Part shown: piece by piece, positions 34,979-44,260 of the stretch
How the letters are laid out: each line of letters begins with the position of its first letter
How positions within the stretch are numbered: position 1 is the stretch's first letter
Assembly (NCBI GenBank): GCA_965200805.1
Contig: OZ241384.1
Span: 3,038,001-3,102,000, forward strand
DNA from: MPNP01 sp026709725
GTDB lineage: Bacteria; Pseudomonadota; Alphaproteobacteria; Rhodobacterales; Rhodobacteraceae
DNA length: 64,000 nucleotides
Direction of reading: 5' to 3'
Position numbers and translations under genes: made by a program
The notes under the pieces: generated by a model
The model's input: the letters and a program-made list of their open reading frames with translations, nothing else
Told to the model about the DNA's origin: nothing
Database searches by the model: none

Positions 34979-35152
34979 CCGACCGGTCAGGCCCCCATTG
35001 CAATCCCTGCCGCCCCTCCTCAATGACAGACATCCGACCTGATTGCGTCGGAGACCTTCCTGGACCTGCCGGCATCCCGCAGAAAGCATTCGGGACGAGA
35101 GAGGGTTTTTTCTCCCGCTGTTGTGGCCGGAATTGCAGGTTTGCGCGATCCC

Positions 35153-38100
35153 TCAACTGCACCCTGTCGTCGTGCCACAACTCTGACAGACCATGCAGGT
35201 CCCGCTGCGGATGAGTTCGAAACTCCCGCAGACATTGCAGACATCGCCGGTGTAGGCCGGTTTCTGGCTTTCCTGACCCGCTGCGGGCATCTCGCCGGAT
35301 GCCTTGTAGACGCTCATCGGATAGACATCTGCACTTCCACCAGCGACTTGCATGCTCACAATCTCGGCGGCATTGTCCTGCATCCGTGATGACTCATCGG
35401 ACATGGCAACATGCGCAATGTCCTTCGCCGTCTCCTGCGGTGTGGCAAGATCGGCAATGTCCGTATTGCGGTATGATGCCGGTTTCGCGAAGGCAAGATC
35501 CGAACGGCCAAGGTATTCGATCGCCAGTTCACGGAAAATATAATCCAGAATGGAGCCGACATTCCTGATCCGGTCGTTGCCATTGACAAAACCTGATGGT
35601 TCAAACCGCGTACCGACAAAGGCGTCGACAAAGACCTGGAGCGGGACACCGTATTGCAGGCCGATGGAGATCGCGATCGCGAAGTTGTTCATCATGGCCC
35701 GGAAGGAAGCGCCCTCCTTGTGCATGTCAATGAAAATCTCACCGAGCGTTTTGTCTTCATATTCTCCGGTCCGAAGGTACACCTTGTGCCCGCCCACAAC
35801 GGCTTTTTGTGTGTAGCCGGTGCGTCGAAGGGGCAAAATCCGGCGTTCCTTCCTGAAGACCTCTTCCGTGATCCGGCGTGCCGCCTCGGAAATGCGCCCT
35901 TCCCCGGCCGCATCATCCGCATCAACAAGTTCCGGAACATCAAGCAGTCCCGAGGAAAGGGGTTGGCTGAGTTTGGAGCCATCGCGATAGAGGGCAAGGG
36001 CCTTCAGACCGAGCTGCCAGGAGAGTTTGTAGGCATCCATGCAGTCTTCAACGGTGGAGTCAGCCGGCATGTTGGCAGTCTTCGACACAGCGCCGGAGAT
36101 GAAGCTCTGCGCGGCAGCCACCATGCGGATATGGCTTTCGACGCTCAGGGATCGGCCGTCAAGTCCATCCGGGCTGGCACAGTCGAACACATGCAGATCG
36201 CTCTCCCTGAGATGCGGGGCACCTTCGAGAGTCCTGGTTCCGCAAACATAGGTGTTGACATCGTCGATCTGGTCTGCGGTGAACCCGAGACCCTGGAGCA
36301 GATCAAATTCCGGATCATTGACCTTTTTGAGCTCAAGTCCCAGATTTTCAACACAAAAACCTTTACCAAGCCGGTTGGCAAGAAAGAGGCTTCTGATATC
36401 AAAGGCTTTCTCGAGTTCGGCTTCAATCCCGTCAAGATCCTGCTGGCGGAAACCAAGGGACATCAGGCTTTCATGATTGATATGCGGCGCCCCCCTCAGT
36501 GATGACCGTCCGTTGGTGTAGTCGATAATGTCCTGAATTTGGGTCTGGATATAACCCAGTTTCTCGAGAGCTTTCGGAATTGAGCGGTTGATGATCTTGA
36601 AGTATCCGCCACCAGCCAGTTTCTTGAGTTTGACCAGTGCAAAATCGGGCTCAATGCCAGTCGTATCACAATCCATCACCAGACCGATCGTGCCGGTCGG
36701 TGCAATGCAGGTTACCTGTGCGTTCCGGTAGCCATTTTTCTGGCCAAGCCGCAATGCATCATCCCAGCACTTGCGTGCCAGCACGACCAGATCGGCATCA
36801 GGACAATTGTCCTGATCAAGCGGGACAGGAATGGTATTGAGTCCTTCATAGCCAACCCGATTGCCATAGGCGGCATTCCGGTGATTGGTGATCACCCGCA
36901 GCATCGCATCGGCATTGTCACTGTAGCCCTCAAAGGGCCCGACTTCTCCGGCAAGTTCAGCCGAGGCCGCATAGGAAACACCGCTGAGGATGGCTGTAAG
37001 GGCTGCACAGACAGCACGGCCTGCATCAGAGTCGTAGCCGAGCCCCATATTCATGAGAAGGCCGCCAAGATTTGCATACCCAAGCCCGAGGGTGCGGTAA
37101 CGATAGGAGAGCCGTGCAATCTCGGGCGAGGGAAACTGCGCCATCAGAACCGAGACCTCAAGCGTCAGGGTCATGATCCGGGTCGTATGGGTGTAACTTT
37201 CGGTATTAAACTTGCCATCCTCATAGAATTTAAGGAGATTGAGCGAAGCAAGGTTGCAGGCGGTGTCATCAAGAAACATGTATTCCGAGCAGGGATTGGA
37301 GCCACGGATCGGCCCACTGTTCGGGCATGTATGCCAATCATTGACCGTATCATGGAACTGGATTCCGGGATCAGCACATGACCACGCTGAATGACCGATC
37401 ATCTCCCACAGCTCCCGTGCCTTGATTGTCTTGACCACCTCGCCATCCGTCCGGCGGGTCATCTTCCAGTCATCGTCGGTTTCGATTGCCGCCATGAATT
37501 TGTCAGGTACACGGACAGAATTGTTCGAATTCTGCCCGGATACAGTTGCGTAGGCCTCCGATTGCCAGTCCGTGTCATAGGTCGGGAACTCAATGGATGT
37601 GTAGCCCTGGCGAGCGAACTGGAGAACCCGGTGGATATAATTCTCCGGGACCATCGAGGACCGGGCTGCCCGGATGGCCTCACTGAGGGAGGTGTTCCTG
37701 GCCGGCTGGCAGGCCTCGGCAAGTTCGAGGTCGGACTCATTGATGGCAACAAAGAGTTTGTTGAGCTGTCGGGACAGGATTCGCGAGCCGGTTACCAGTG
37801 AAGCGACTTTCTGTTCTTCGGTCACCTTCCAGGAAATGAACGATTCGATATCCGGATGATCGATATCACAGATCACCATCTTGGCCGCACGGCGGGTTGT
37901 GCCGCCGGACTTGATCGCGCCGGCGGCCCGATCACCGATGTTGAGAAAACTCATCAACCCGCTGGATTTGCCACCACTGGTGAGCGGTTCATTTTCAGCA
38001 CGCAGGCTGGAGAAATTTGTGCCGGTTCCGGACCCGAATTTGAACAGGCGGGCCTCACGGCTCCAGAGATCCATGATACCGCCATCATTGACAAGATCAT

Positions 38101-38713
38101 CATTGATCGACTGGATAAAGCAGGCATGGGGCTGTGGACGCTGATAGGAACTGGTTGATTTGCGCAGTTTTCCTGTCTGATGGTCCACATAATGATGGCC
38201 CTGGCTTGGCCCATCAATGCCATAGGCCCAGTGCAGACCTGTGTTGAACCATTGCGGTGAGTTGGGTGCAACAAACTGGTGCGCAAGGAGATAGCGCGTT
38301 TCGTCGAAATAGGCTTCGGCATCCTCTTCCGAGGAGAAATACCCCCCTTTCCAGCCCCAGTAGGCCCAGGTGCCGGCGAGGCGATCAAAGACCTGTTTGG
38401 AGGATGTCTCACCGATATAGCGTTCTCCCTCGGGCAGTTTGGCCAATTTCGCCCGGTCCGGTTCACTGGCCCAGAGAAATGACGGGACTCCCTCTTCCCT
38501 GATCCGGCGCAAATGCCGCGCGACCCCGGCCTTGCGGAAATACTTGGGAGCAATGATATCGGTGGCAACCTGACTCCAGAAATCGGGAACCTCCACATTG
38601 TCCTGACTGAAGACGATCTCGCTGTGATTGGCAATTTCTGATTTTCGGAACTCGAATGTGATCCCCGCATAGGGTGACTCACCTGCCTTTGTGTATCTGC
38701 GTACAAATTCCAT
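35153..38713 (-). CDS. nrdJ: Adenosylcobalamin-dependent ribonucleoside-diphosphate reductase (class II)
   Basis: NrdJ makes deoxyribonucleotides using a B12-derived radical, independent of oxygen. The 1186-residue protein is full length for the large alphaproteobacterial form. Visible are FWSQVATDIIAPKYFRKAGV near the N-terminus, FSSLRAENEPLTSGGKSSG, NPCSEYMFLDDTACNLASL (active-site region), CIAPTGTIGLVMDCDTTGIE, and a C-terminal zinc-ribbon-like VCNVCGSFELIRSGTCMVCQ tail. The start is the ATG at 38713 with an AGGGGAG ribosome site; the 20 codons before it are not conserved. Its upstream region is unusually rich in inverted repeats. Confidence 0.97.
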   Translation of the reverse strand: MEFVRRYTKAGESPYAGITFEFRKSEIANHSEIVFSQDNVEVPDFWSQVATDIIAPKYFRKAGVARHLRRIREEGVPSFLWASEPDRAKLAKLPEGERYIGETSSKQVFDRLAGTWAYWGWKGGYFSSEEDAEAYFDETRYLLAHQFVAPNSPQWFNTGLHWAYGIDGPSQGHHYVDHQTGKLRKSTSSYQRPQPHACFIQSINDDLVNDGGIMDLWSREARLFKFGSGTGTNFSSLRAENEPLTSGGKSSGLMSFLNIGDRAAGAIKSGGTTRRAAKMVICDIDHPDIESFISWKVTEEQKVASLVTGSRILSRQLNKLFVAINESDLELAEACQPARNTSLSEAIRAARSSMVPENYIHRVLQFARQGYTSIEFPTYDTDWQSEAYATVSGQNSNNSVRVPDKFMAAIETDDDWKMTRRTDGEVVKTIKARELWEMIGHSAWSCADPGIQFHDTVNDWHTCPNSGPIRGSNPCSEYMFLDDTACNLASLNLLKFYEDGKFNTESYTHTTRIMTLTLEVSVLMAQFPSPEIARLSYRYRTLGLGYANLGGLLMNMGLGYDSDAGRAVCAALTAILSGVSYAASAELAGEVGPFEGYSDNADAMLRVITNHRNAAYGNRVGYEGLNTIPVPLDQDNCPDADLVVLARKCWDDALRLGQKNGYRNAQVTCIAPTGTIGLVMDCDTTGIEPDFALVKLKKLAGGGYFKIINRSIPKALEKLGYIQTQIQDIIDYTNGRSSLRGAPHINHESLMSLGFRQQDLDGIEAELEKAFDIRSLFLANRLGKGFCVENLGLELKKVNDPEFDLLQGLGFTADQIDDVNTYVCGTRTLEGAPHLRESDLHVFDCASPDGLDGRSLSVESHIRMVAAAQSFISGAVSKTANMPADSTVEDCMDAYKLSWQLGLKALALYRDGSKLSQPLSSGLLDVPELVDADDAAGEGRISEAARRITEEVFRKERRILPLRRTGYTQKAVVGGHKVYLRTGEYEDKTLGEIFIDMHKEGASFRAMMNNFAIAISIGLQYGVPLQVFVDAFVGTRFEPSGFVNGNDRIRNVGSILDYIFRELAIEYLGRSDLAFAKPASYRNTDIADLATPQETAKDIAHVAMSDESSRMQDNAAEIVSMQVAGGSADVYPMSVYKASGEMPAAGQESQKPAYTGDVCNVCGSFELIRSGTCMVCQSCGTTTGCS

Positions 38714-38780
38714 TGAAACAATCTCCCCTTCTGCATCACAAAACCTGCCAAATGGCCTTGTGCAGCTGACCATATTCCAA

Positions 38781-38806
38781 AGATTTACTGCACTGACTGT
38801 AAATCT
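38781..38806 (-). promoter_or_regulatory. Inverted repeat in the nrdJ leader
   Basis: AGATTTAC and GTAAATCT form a perfect 8-bp stem with a 10-base loop, about 70 bases upstream of the nrdJ start. Confidence 0.6.
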
Positions 38807-38809
38807 GTG

Positions 38810-38850
38810 CTACATGTTGTGCTTCTATCAGCACGATTGTGGACATGTAG
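38810..38850 (-). promoter_or_regulatory. Nested inverted repeat at the 5' end of the nrdJ leader
   Basis: CTACATGT (38810-38817) pairs with ACATGTAG (38843-38850). Inside it GTGCT (38819-38823) pairs with AGCAC (38830-38834). In RNA this would be a long two-part hairpin at the predicted transcript start. Confidence 0.6.
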
Positions 38851-38887
38851 TGCGGGCACTATATCGCAGCCCGCAGTCAGTTGGCAA
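38851..38887 (-). promoter_or_regulatory. Predicted nrdJ promoter with overlapping palindrome
   Basis: On the minus strand TTGCCA (38887-38882), an 18-base spacer and TATAGT (38863-38858) resemble sigma-70 boxes. A perfect inverted repeat TGCGGGC/GCCCGCA (38851-38857 and 38869-38875) straddles the -10 box and could be a repressor operator. The core GATATAGTG only partly resembles an NrdR box. Confidence 0.5.
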
Positions 38888-38929
38888 GGCCGTCAAGCCG
38901 AATTTGAAAGTCTCTCCTGATCACGGAAT

Positions 38930-38952
38930 CACATTCCGGCATGCGGAATGTG
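38930..38952. promoter_or_regulatory. Perfect 9-bp inverted repeat between tRNA-Pro and nrdJ
   Basis: CACATTCCG and CGGAATGTG flank the 5-base loop GCATG. It lies 31 bases past the tRNA-Pro 3' end. No T-run follows, so it is not a standard terminator; it may be a processing hairpin or an operator. Confidence 0.5.
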
Positions 38953-38983
38953 CAGCAAGTCACGGATTGTCGTAGGCTTCAAC

Positions 38984-39061
38984 TGGTCGGGGCGATTGGA
39001 TTCGAACCAACGACCTACGGTTCCCAAAACCGTCGCGCTAACCAGACTGCGCCACGCCCCG
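38984..39061 (-). tRNA. tRNA-Pro (anticodon TGG)
   Basis: 78 bases including an encoded CCA. The acceptor CGGGGCG pairs with CGCCCCG, the anticodon loop is TTTGGGA (anticodon TGG), and the T-arm is GTTGG-TTCGAAT-CCAAT. Confidence 0.95.
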
Positions 39062-39102
39062 AAAAGTGACCGGATGATCGTTTGCCAACGTGATTCGGGC
39101 CT

Positions 39103-39639
39103 CTAACCATTGCATGGCCAGAGCGCAATGCCCTGATCCAGCCTTGGGTGGCGAATCAGCGAATCACTGTCAATCCCGAACATCTCAGACAGGCCGCCGT
39201 TGATCTCGAGAACGGCCAGCACATCGCCATTATGGATTATTGGTGTCTGATCGTGCGGAATCGCGCGGCTGTGGACATGGAGGACCTGGCCTCGGTCATC
39301 GATGAAGATCATATCCAGCGGGATATTCGTATTCTTCATCCAGAAACTCTTCGGGCCGATCTCCTCAAAAAGAAACAGCATGCCCTGCATCTGCGGCAGA
39401 TGGTCACGGTGCATCAATCCCTGCATCCTCGTGTCATCACGGTCTGCGATCTCGACATGAAATTGAGCTGTCCCCCAGGCTCCACGAATTTCGACGCGGT
39501 CATCCGCACAGGCCGCCACGCGCAGCGGCACAAGGACAGACAGGGTGATGAATGCGCAGATACAGATCTGCCTCCAGCACCGGAACACTGTCCGGATGGA
39601 GCGTGCCGTACGGCCAAACTGATTCATTTGCTGCGTCAT
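39103..39639 (-). CDS. DUF192 family exported protein
   Basis: A 178-residue protein with an N-terminal hydrophobic export segment (ICICAFITLSVLVPLRVAAC) followed by the DUF192 core: FHVEIADRDDTRMQGLMHRD, MLFLFEEIGPKSFWMKNTNI, PLDMIFID and VLAVLEINGG. The function of this small beta-barrel-like family is not known. In alphaproteobacteria it commonly precedes a tRNA or cold-shock gene; here tRNA-Pro lies downstream. The start is not certain, as an internal Met could serve. Confidence 0.9.
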   Translation of the reverse strand: MTQQMNQFGRTARSIRTVFRCWRQICICAFITLSVLVPLRVAACADDRVEIRGAWGTAQFHVEIADRDDTRMQGLMHRDHLPQMQGMLFLFEEIGPKSFWMKNTNIPLDMIFIDDRGQVLHVHSRAIPHDQTPIIHNGDVLAVLEINGGLSEMFGIDSDSLIRHPRLDQGIALWPCNG

Positions 39640-39697
39640 GCGCCCTCTTTCTCTTCAGGTCTGCGGGGATGATGGATGCCCTCCGGCAGAACAGGGA

Positions 39698-40279
39698 TTA
39701 TGGTGCCAGCAGAACCGATTCCCAGGGAGAGTCCGCATCAGGGCGGGACCAGCGGTTGCGGGTGTGCAGCCGCCCCTCTCCCGCCTGCCAGATTTCAATG
39801 GCGAGTGGAAGAATCCGGTAACCGCCCCAGTGTGGCGGACGGGGCGGTTTGTCGCCGTATTTCCCGGCGACTGCCTCAACCCTGTCGAGCAGATCATCGC
39901 GTGTTCTGATGACCTGGGATTGCGGTGAGGCAATGGCGCCATAACGACTGAGCAGTGAGCGGGACTCGAAATATGCATCCGAAACCCGGCTTTCAACGGT
40001 TTCAACGGTTCCACGGACACGGATCTGAACCTGCATCCGGGCCCAGAAAATGACAAAGGCCGCACCATTACCGCTGAGGATCTCCATTGCCTTCACGCTG
40101 GTATAATTGGTGTAGAAGACAAATTGACCATCTCTGATATCCTTGAGAAGGACAATTCTGACATTTGGGATTTCGCCTTCTCCGGTTGTTGCCAGCGCAA
40201 TCGCGTTATGTTCGGGAATGCCTCGCCGTTGAGCCTCCCTGAGATAGTTTTTGACATGCTGGACTGGATCGCTCGCCAT
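39698..40279 (-). CDS. pdxH: Pyridoxamine/pyridoxine 5'-phosphate oxidase
   Basis: PdxH is the FMN enzyme that produces pyridoxal 5'-phosphate. The 193-residue protein shows ALATTGEGEIPNVRIVLLKD, FVFYTNYTSVKAMEI, FVIFWARMQVQIRVRGTVE, YFESRSLLSRYGAIASPQS, and the C-terminal PPHWGGYRILPLAIEIWQAG with RLHTR. The start is the ATG at 40279 with an AGGGAGG ribosome site; the longer frame adds 13 non-conserved residues. It is divergent from fabI. PdxA, from the same vitamin pathway, is at 59345. Confidence 0.95.
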   Translation of the reverse strand: MASDPVQHVKNYLREAQRRGIPEHNAIALATTGEGEIPNVRIVLLKDIRDGQFVFYTNYTSVKAMEILSGNGAAFVIFWARMQVQIRVRGTVETVESRVSDAYFESRSLLSRYGAIASPQSQVIRTRDDLLDRVEAVAGKYGDKPPRPPHWGGYRILPLAIEIWQAGEGRLHTRNRWSRPDADSPWESVLLAP

Positions 40280-40427
40280 CGTGCCTCCCTGGTCGGACTC
40301 GGAATGAACGGCATGCACGCCGGGGAACGGTCAAAAGATTTTTTCCAGACCCGCTGCATGCTATTGCCGGAATGCTGATTCTGCCATAGTGTAATTTTAT
40401 CCCGAGAGAAGTGAACTGGGGCATTGC

Positions 40428-41255
40428 ATGACGTTGATGGATGGCAAGCGCGGACTGATTATGGGCGTCGCCAACAAGCGGTCAATCGCCTGGGGCATAG
40501 CCAGGGCCTGTGCCGAGCATGGTGCTGCCCTGGCTTTCTCCTATCAGAACGAGGCATTGCGACGGCGGATTGAACCCCTTGCCCATTCTGTCAATTCCGG
40601 ATTGCTCTATGCCTGTGATGCGGCCGATGCCGACTCACTTGATTCCCTCTTTGCGAATCTTGAACGTGATATGGGGCAAATCGATTTCCTTGTCCATGCG
40701 ATCGGGTTTTCTGACAAAAATGAATTGCGGGGGCGGTATGTGGATACATCCCGTGACAATTTTCTGACATCGATGGATGTCTCGGTCTACTCCTTTACCG
40801 CTGTTGCTGCACGGGCTGAAAAACTGATGTCCGACTCGGGATCACTGCTCACCCTGACCTACTACGGTGCCGAAAAAGTCATGCCGCATTACAATGTCAT
40901 GGGTGTGGCCAAGGCAGCACTGGAGGCCTCCGTCCGGTATCTTGCGGCCGATCTTGGTCGCAATGGCATTCGGGTCAACGCCATTTCGGCCGGGACAATC
41001 AAAACCCTGGCTGCATCAGGCATCGGCGACTTTCGCTACATCCTCAAATGGAACGAGCTGAATTCACCCCTTGAGCGGAACGTGACGATCCAGGATGTCG
41101 GCAATGCCGCTCTCTATCTTCTTTCCGATCTCGGTTCCGCAGTGACTGGAGAGATTCTGCATGTCGATTCGGGTTATCATGTCGTTGGCATGAAACGGGT
41201 GGATGCACCCGATATCGCCACAGTCAGCACGGCAGATGAGTCAAAACGCCAATGA
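40428..41255 (+). CDS. fabI: Enoyl-[acyl-carrier-protein] reductase (NADH)
   Basis: FabI performs the last reduction in each fatty acid elongation cycle. The 275-residue SDR protein has GLIMGVANKRSIAWGIARAC (nucleotide-binding), VHAIGFSDKNELRGRY, the catalytic pair in YYGAEKVMPHYNVMGVAKAA (Tyr...Lys), and IRVNAISAGTIKTLAASGI. The ACP-facing C-terminus HVDSGYHVVGM is standard. The stop overlaps the next start by four bases, so it is coupled to gpt. Confidence 0.96.
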   Translation: MTLMDGKRGLIMGVANKRSIAWGIARACAEHGAALAFSYQNEALRRRIEPLAHSVNSGLLYACDAADADSLDSLFANLERDMGQIDFLVHAIGFSDKNELRGRYVDTSRDNFLTSMDVSVYSFTAVAARAEKLMSDSGSLLTLTYYGAEKVMPHYNVMGVAKAALEASVRYLAADLGRNGIRVNAISAGTIKTLAASGIGDFRYILKWNELNSPLERNVTIQDVGNAALYLLSDLGSAVTGEILHVDSGYHVVGMKRVDAPDIATVSTADESKRQ

Positions 41256-41758
41256 ACACAGAAGCCTCGCCACATTATGAGAAGGGATTCTATGTTGACT
41301 GGGAGCAAATCCATCGTGATTGCCGTGCACTGGCGTGGCGGCTTGAGCAGTGCATCGATCCTGACCACCCCTTGCGCGGCATCCTGAGCATCACACGCGG
41401 CGGGATGGTGCCGGCCATGATCGTGGCCCGTGAACTCGATATTCGGGCGATCGATACGATCTCGATCAAATGTTACGACCACCAGGATCGCGGCGAACCC
41501 GTCATAATCAAGCCTGGCAATGATGAATTTCTGGTCGATGGTGCGGACATCCTTGTCATTGATGATCTCGTGGATACGGGTGCCACAATGAAACGTGTCC
41601 GTGAATTCTACCCCGAGGCAACCTACTGCAGCGTTTATGCCAAACCTGACGGCCGCCCTCTTGTCGACGTGTTTGTCACCGAAGTCAGTCAGGATACCTG
41701 GATTTTCTTTCCATGGGACATGTCGCTCCAATACGCCAAACCCTTCCGTGCATCCTGA
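41252..41758 (+). CDS. gpt: Xanthine-guanine phosphoribosyltransferase
   Basis: Gpt salvages xanthine and guanine to XMP and GMP with PRPP. The 168-residue protein has GILSITRGGMVPAMIVAREL, the PRPP-binding loop ILVIDDLVDTGATMKRVRE, and a WIFFPWDMSLQY end typical of the family. It overlaps fabI by four bases. Together with guaA and purB it covers purine salvage and synthesis in this window. Confidence 0.95.
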   Translation: MNTEASPHYEKGFYVDWEQIHRDCRALAWRLEQCIDPDHPLRGILSITRGGMVPAMIVARELDIRAIDTISIKCYDHQDRGEPVIIKPGNDEFLVDGADILVIDDLVDTGATMKRVREFYPEATYCSVYAKPDGRPLVDVFVTEVSQDTWIFFPWDMSLQYAKPFRAS

Positions 41759-41860
41759 GGCATTTGATCATCAAGCCGCAATGATGCCCGGATCACGGCC
41801 AGACCCCATCGATAATCGCCTCCCCGTCCGCCGGGTGGACCTGTCCGGGAGGCCCATGGT

Positions 41861-43180
41861 GTGCTGACCCGATATGCGCGCCCCGAAATGGCGGCGATCT
41901 GGTCCCGCCAGGAGCAGTTGCGGATCTGGTTCCGCATCGAAGCCCATGCCGTAAGTGCCCAGGCAAATCTTGGCCGGGTCTGCCCCAGCATCGCACAAAA
42001 ACTCTGGGATGGAGAGCCTGATCGCTTCGATGAGGATCGGATTGCTGCCATCGAAACGGATGTCCGCCATGAATCCATCGCATTCCAGACCTATATTCTT
42101 GAATGCGTTGATCCGGCTGTGCATCCTTATTTTCACCATGGGCTTACGTCATCGGACGTCCTTGATACGGCTTTTAGCCTCCAGCTCGTTCGTGCCGGTG
42201 ATCTTCTGCTGTCAGGACTGCATCGCCTCGCCGACAGGCTTGCAGCAGTCGCCCGCCGCCATCAACACACGCTCTGCATTGGACGGAGCCATGGTGTCCA
42301 TGCTGAACCCATCAGTTTTGGTCTCAAGATGTTGCGTGCCTACAGTGAGTGCCGACGCAACATTGCACGCCTGGAAAATGCACGAAGCGAGGTGGCTGTC
42401 GGCAAACTTTCCGGCTCTGTTGGAAGCTACACCTGCATTGATCCCCGGATTGAGTCATATGTCTGCCAGCAGCTGGGGCTTGCGATCGAACCCATCGCCT
42501 CACAGATCGTCCCCCGGGACCGACATGCCCAGTTCTTTGCCACCCTCGCCCTTGTGGCATCGTGCCTTGAGCGGCTTGCCTCCGAGCTGCGGTTCCTGCA
42601 GGTGACGGAAATCAGCGAGGTTGCAGAGGGATTTGGTCGCCGCCAAAAGGGATCATCAGCCATGCCCCACAAGAAGAATCCGATCCTGTCAGAAAATATT
42701 ACGGGGCTGGCCCGGGCCGTTCGCGGCTATCTCATGCCGGCACTTGAGAATATTGCACTCTGGCAGGAAAGGGATATGTCGCATTCCTCGGTTGAGCGCT
42801 TCTCCGGCCCGGATGCCACCATTACCCTTGATTACGCTCTCCATCGCATGGCCGGGATCATTGATGATCTTGTCATTGATGGTAACCGGATGCTGAAAAA
42901 CATCAAGCTCTCACACGGCGCCTGGGGTTCCCAGAAGATATTCCTTGCCCTGCTTGCCAAGGGCCTGGAACATGACATTGCGTACCGGATTGTTCAGAAC
43001 GCGGCATTCGGGAGCAGCCCATCCACACATGATCCCACAACGCAACCTGACTTTGCCGCCCGCCTGCTGGCCGATCCACAAGCCAGGGACTGGCTGACAG
43101 CCAATGAGATCACGAAACTCACCAGCCCCGATGCCTATCTCTCCCATGTCAACATGATCTTTGATCGCGTCCTCGGCTAG
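41861..43180 (+). CDS. purB: Adenylosuccinate lyase
   Basis: PurB cleaves SAICAR and adenylosuccinate in purine synthesis. The 439-residue protein begins MLTRYARPEMAAIWSRQEQL from a GTG at 41861, matching the family N-terminus. HGLTSSDVLDTAFSLQLVRA holds the first active-site region, GRSHGVHAEPISFGLKM the second, and QKGSSAMPHKKNPILSENIT is the fumarase/lyase signature. No ATG start is available in frame near the conserved beginning. Confidence 0.95.
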   Translation: MLTRYARPEMAAIWSRQEQLRIWFRIEAHAVSAQANLGRVCPSIAQKLWDGEPDRFDEDRIAAIETDVRHESIAFQTYILECVDPAVHPYFHHGLTSSDVLDTAFSLQLVRAGDLLLSGLHRLADRLAAVARRHQHTLCIGRSHGVHAEPISFGLKMLRAYSECRRNIARLENARSEVAVGKLSGSVGSYTCIDPRIESYVCQQLGLAIEPIASQIVPRDRHAQFFATLALVASCLERLASELRFLQVTEISEVAEGFGRRQKGSSAMPHKKNPILSENITGLARAVRGYLMPALENIALWQERDMSHSSVERFSGPDATITLDYALHRMAGIIDDLVIDGNRMLKNIKLSHGAWGSQKIFLALLAKGLEHDIAYRIVQNAAFGSSPSTHDPTTQPDFAARLLADPQARDWLTANEITKLTSPDAYLSHVNMIFDRVLG

Positions 43181-43550
43181 GATCCTGATATCTCCTGCCC
43201 TGCGACCCGGGCTTCAGCGCCGACCCTCTCCCGTTCGGAAAAAATCAGAACGCCATCCGCCAGGAATCGTCATCGGATAACCGGGCGCGGGCTGAATATG
43301 GCCTGAGGGCAACGCAGGTCATGTCGATATCAGGCGGGATACATCGGAGATCAGGCCCGTGCCCTGCACAGGCAAGGGTCGACTCGTCCGCCGTTCATGC
43401 CCACCCTGCCCCGGATCCGCCTTCACGACCTCCAATCCATCTTCAGGCAATCGGGTCGTCAGATTCACACCGATGGCAGTCAGTACCGGAGGTCAACAGT
43501 TCACAGAATCCGATATTGCCCCGCCATGGACATATGGTCAGGGAAGCCGG
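43181..43550. other. Intergenic region between purB and the zeta-subunit gene
   Basis: 370 bases between two convergent genes. No recognisable coding frame, terminator or RNA. purC/S/Q/L genes, often near the zeta-subunit gene in relatives, are not here. Confidence 0.3.
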
Positions 43551-43865
43551 TTAGTCCTGCGGGAGATTCTCGGATACAACCATCTCGTGGAATTCATGGG
43601 CCTTTTGCCGGATTTCGCTTTCGGGGATGGCGTCGCCGACATCGGCAAGAATCTTGCGAAAGAGATCCTCATGACCGATCTCTTCAAAATCCGCCTTGAT
43701 AACCTCCTTGGCATAGTCATCGACAGCATCTCCCTCAAGCCCAAGTTTGCCAGCGACCCATTCACCAAGGAGACGATTGGTTTTGACCTGGATTTTGAAA
43801 CGTGTCTCATCATCGACGGCAAGTTTGGCTTCCATACCCTTCTTGCGCCTATCAAATGCATTCAT
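43551..43865 (-). CDS. DUF1476 protein, ATPase inhibitor subunit zeta
   Basis: A 104-residue helical protein of the family that inhibits the F1-ATPase in alphaproteobacteria. It begins MNAFDRRKKGMEAKLAVDDE and continues TRFKIQVKTNRLLGEWVAGK, LGLEGDAVDDYAKEVIKADF, and ends in a EFHEMVVSENL-type helix. The start is the ATG at 43865; the frame above it is not conserved. Confidence 0.93.
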   Translation of the reverse strand: MNAFDRRKKGMEAKLAVDDETRFKIQVKTNRLLGEWVAGKLGLEGDAVDDYAKEVIKADFEEIGHEDLFRKILADVGDAIPESEIRQKAHEFHEMVVSENLPQD

Positions 43866-44026
43866 GTCAATTGTATCCCGACAGTAGCGTTTGGCCTCAT
43901 GATGAAAAATTCGGAGCACAATGCAAGCCGATTGCTCTCCCGCACACTGTCCGCTGAATTTCAGGTGCCAGACTCCCATCCGATCCGGGGGACTCTGCAG
44001 AATTCGGCAGTGGACCGGCTTGAAAT

Positions 44027-44260
44027 TCATGTTTTGCCGGTTTTGGGGCGATCCGGTTCCGGTGCGGCCTCATCGATCAATCCAATGATGTCATCCGGAT
44101 TCCGCAGCCGATCAGCAACACCGGATTCCATCGCGGATGTGATGCTCAGCGATTGGTGAATACGGTAGAAGTTGTCCTGCATAAACCTCACGTCACCTCC
44201 GAACTCACCTTCGACAGCTTCCAGGCAGACATTTCATCCATCAGTGGTCAGATGCACGGG
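44027..44260 (-). pseudogene. C-terminal remnant of an IS1-family-like transposase
   Basis: One frame reads VCLEAVEGEFGGDVRFMQDN, then FYRIHQSLSITSAMESGVAD, then RLRNPDDIIGLIDEAAPEP, ending at TGA 44027. The NFxRIHxSL...TxAMxxGVxDRL pattern is typical of the end of IS1-type transposases. Just upstream, another frame gives PVHLTTDG, the acidic catalytic strand, so there is a frameshift. A segment between GGDV and RFMQDN appears deleted. Terminal inverted repeats were not found. It is an old fragment. Confidence 0.55.

Noticed and set aside
38714..38983. Cobalamin riboswitch upstream of nrdJ
   Set aside because: No B12 box was seen, and known B12 riboswitches usually repress B12-independent alternatives rather than nrdJ. 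The inverted repeats are reported as unexplained instead.
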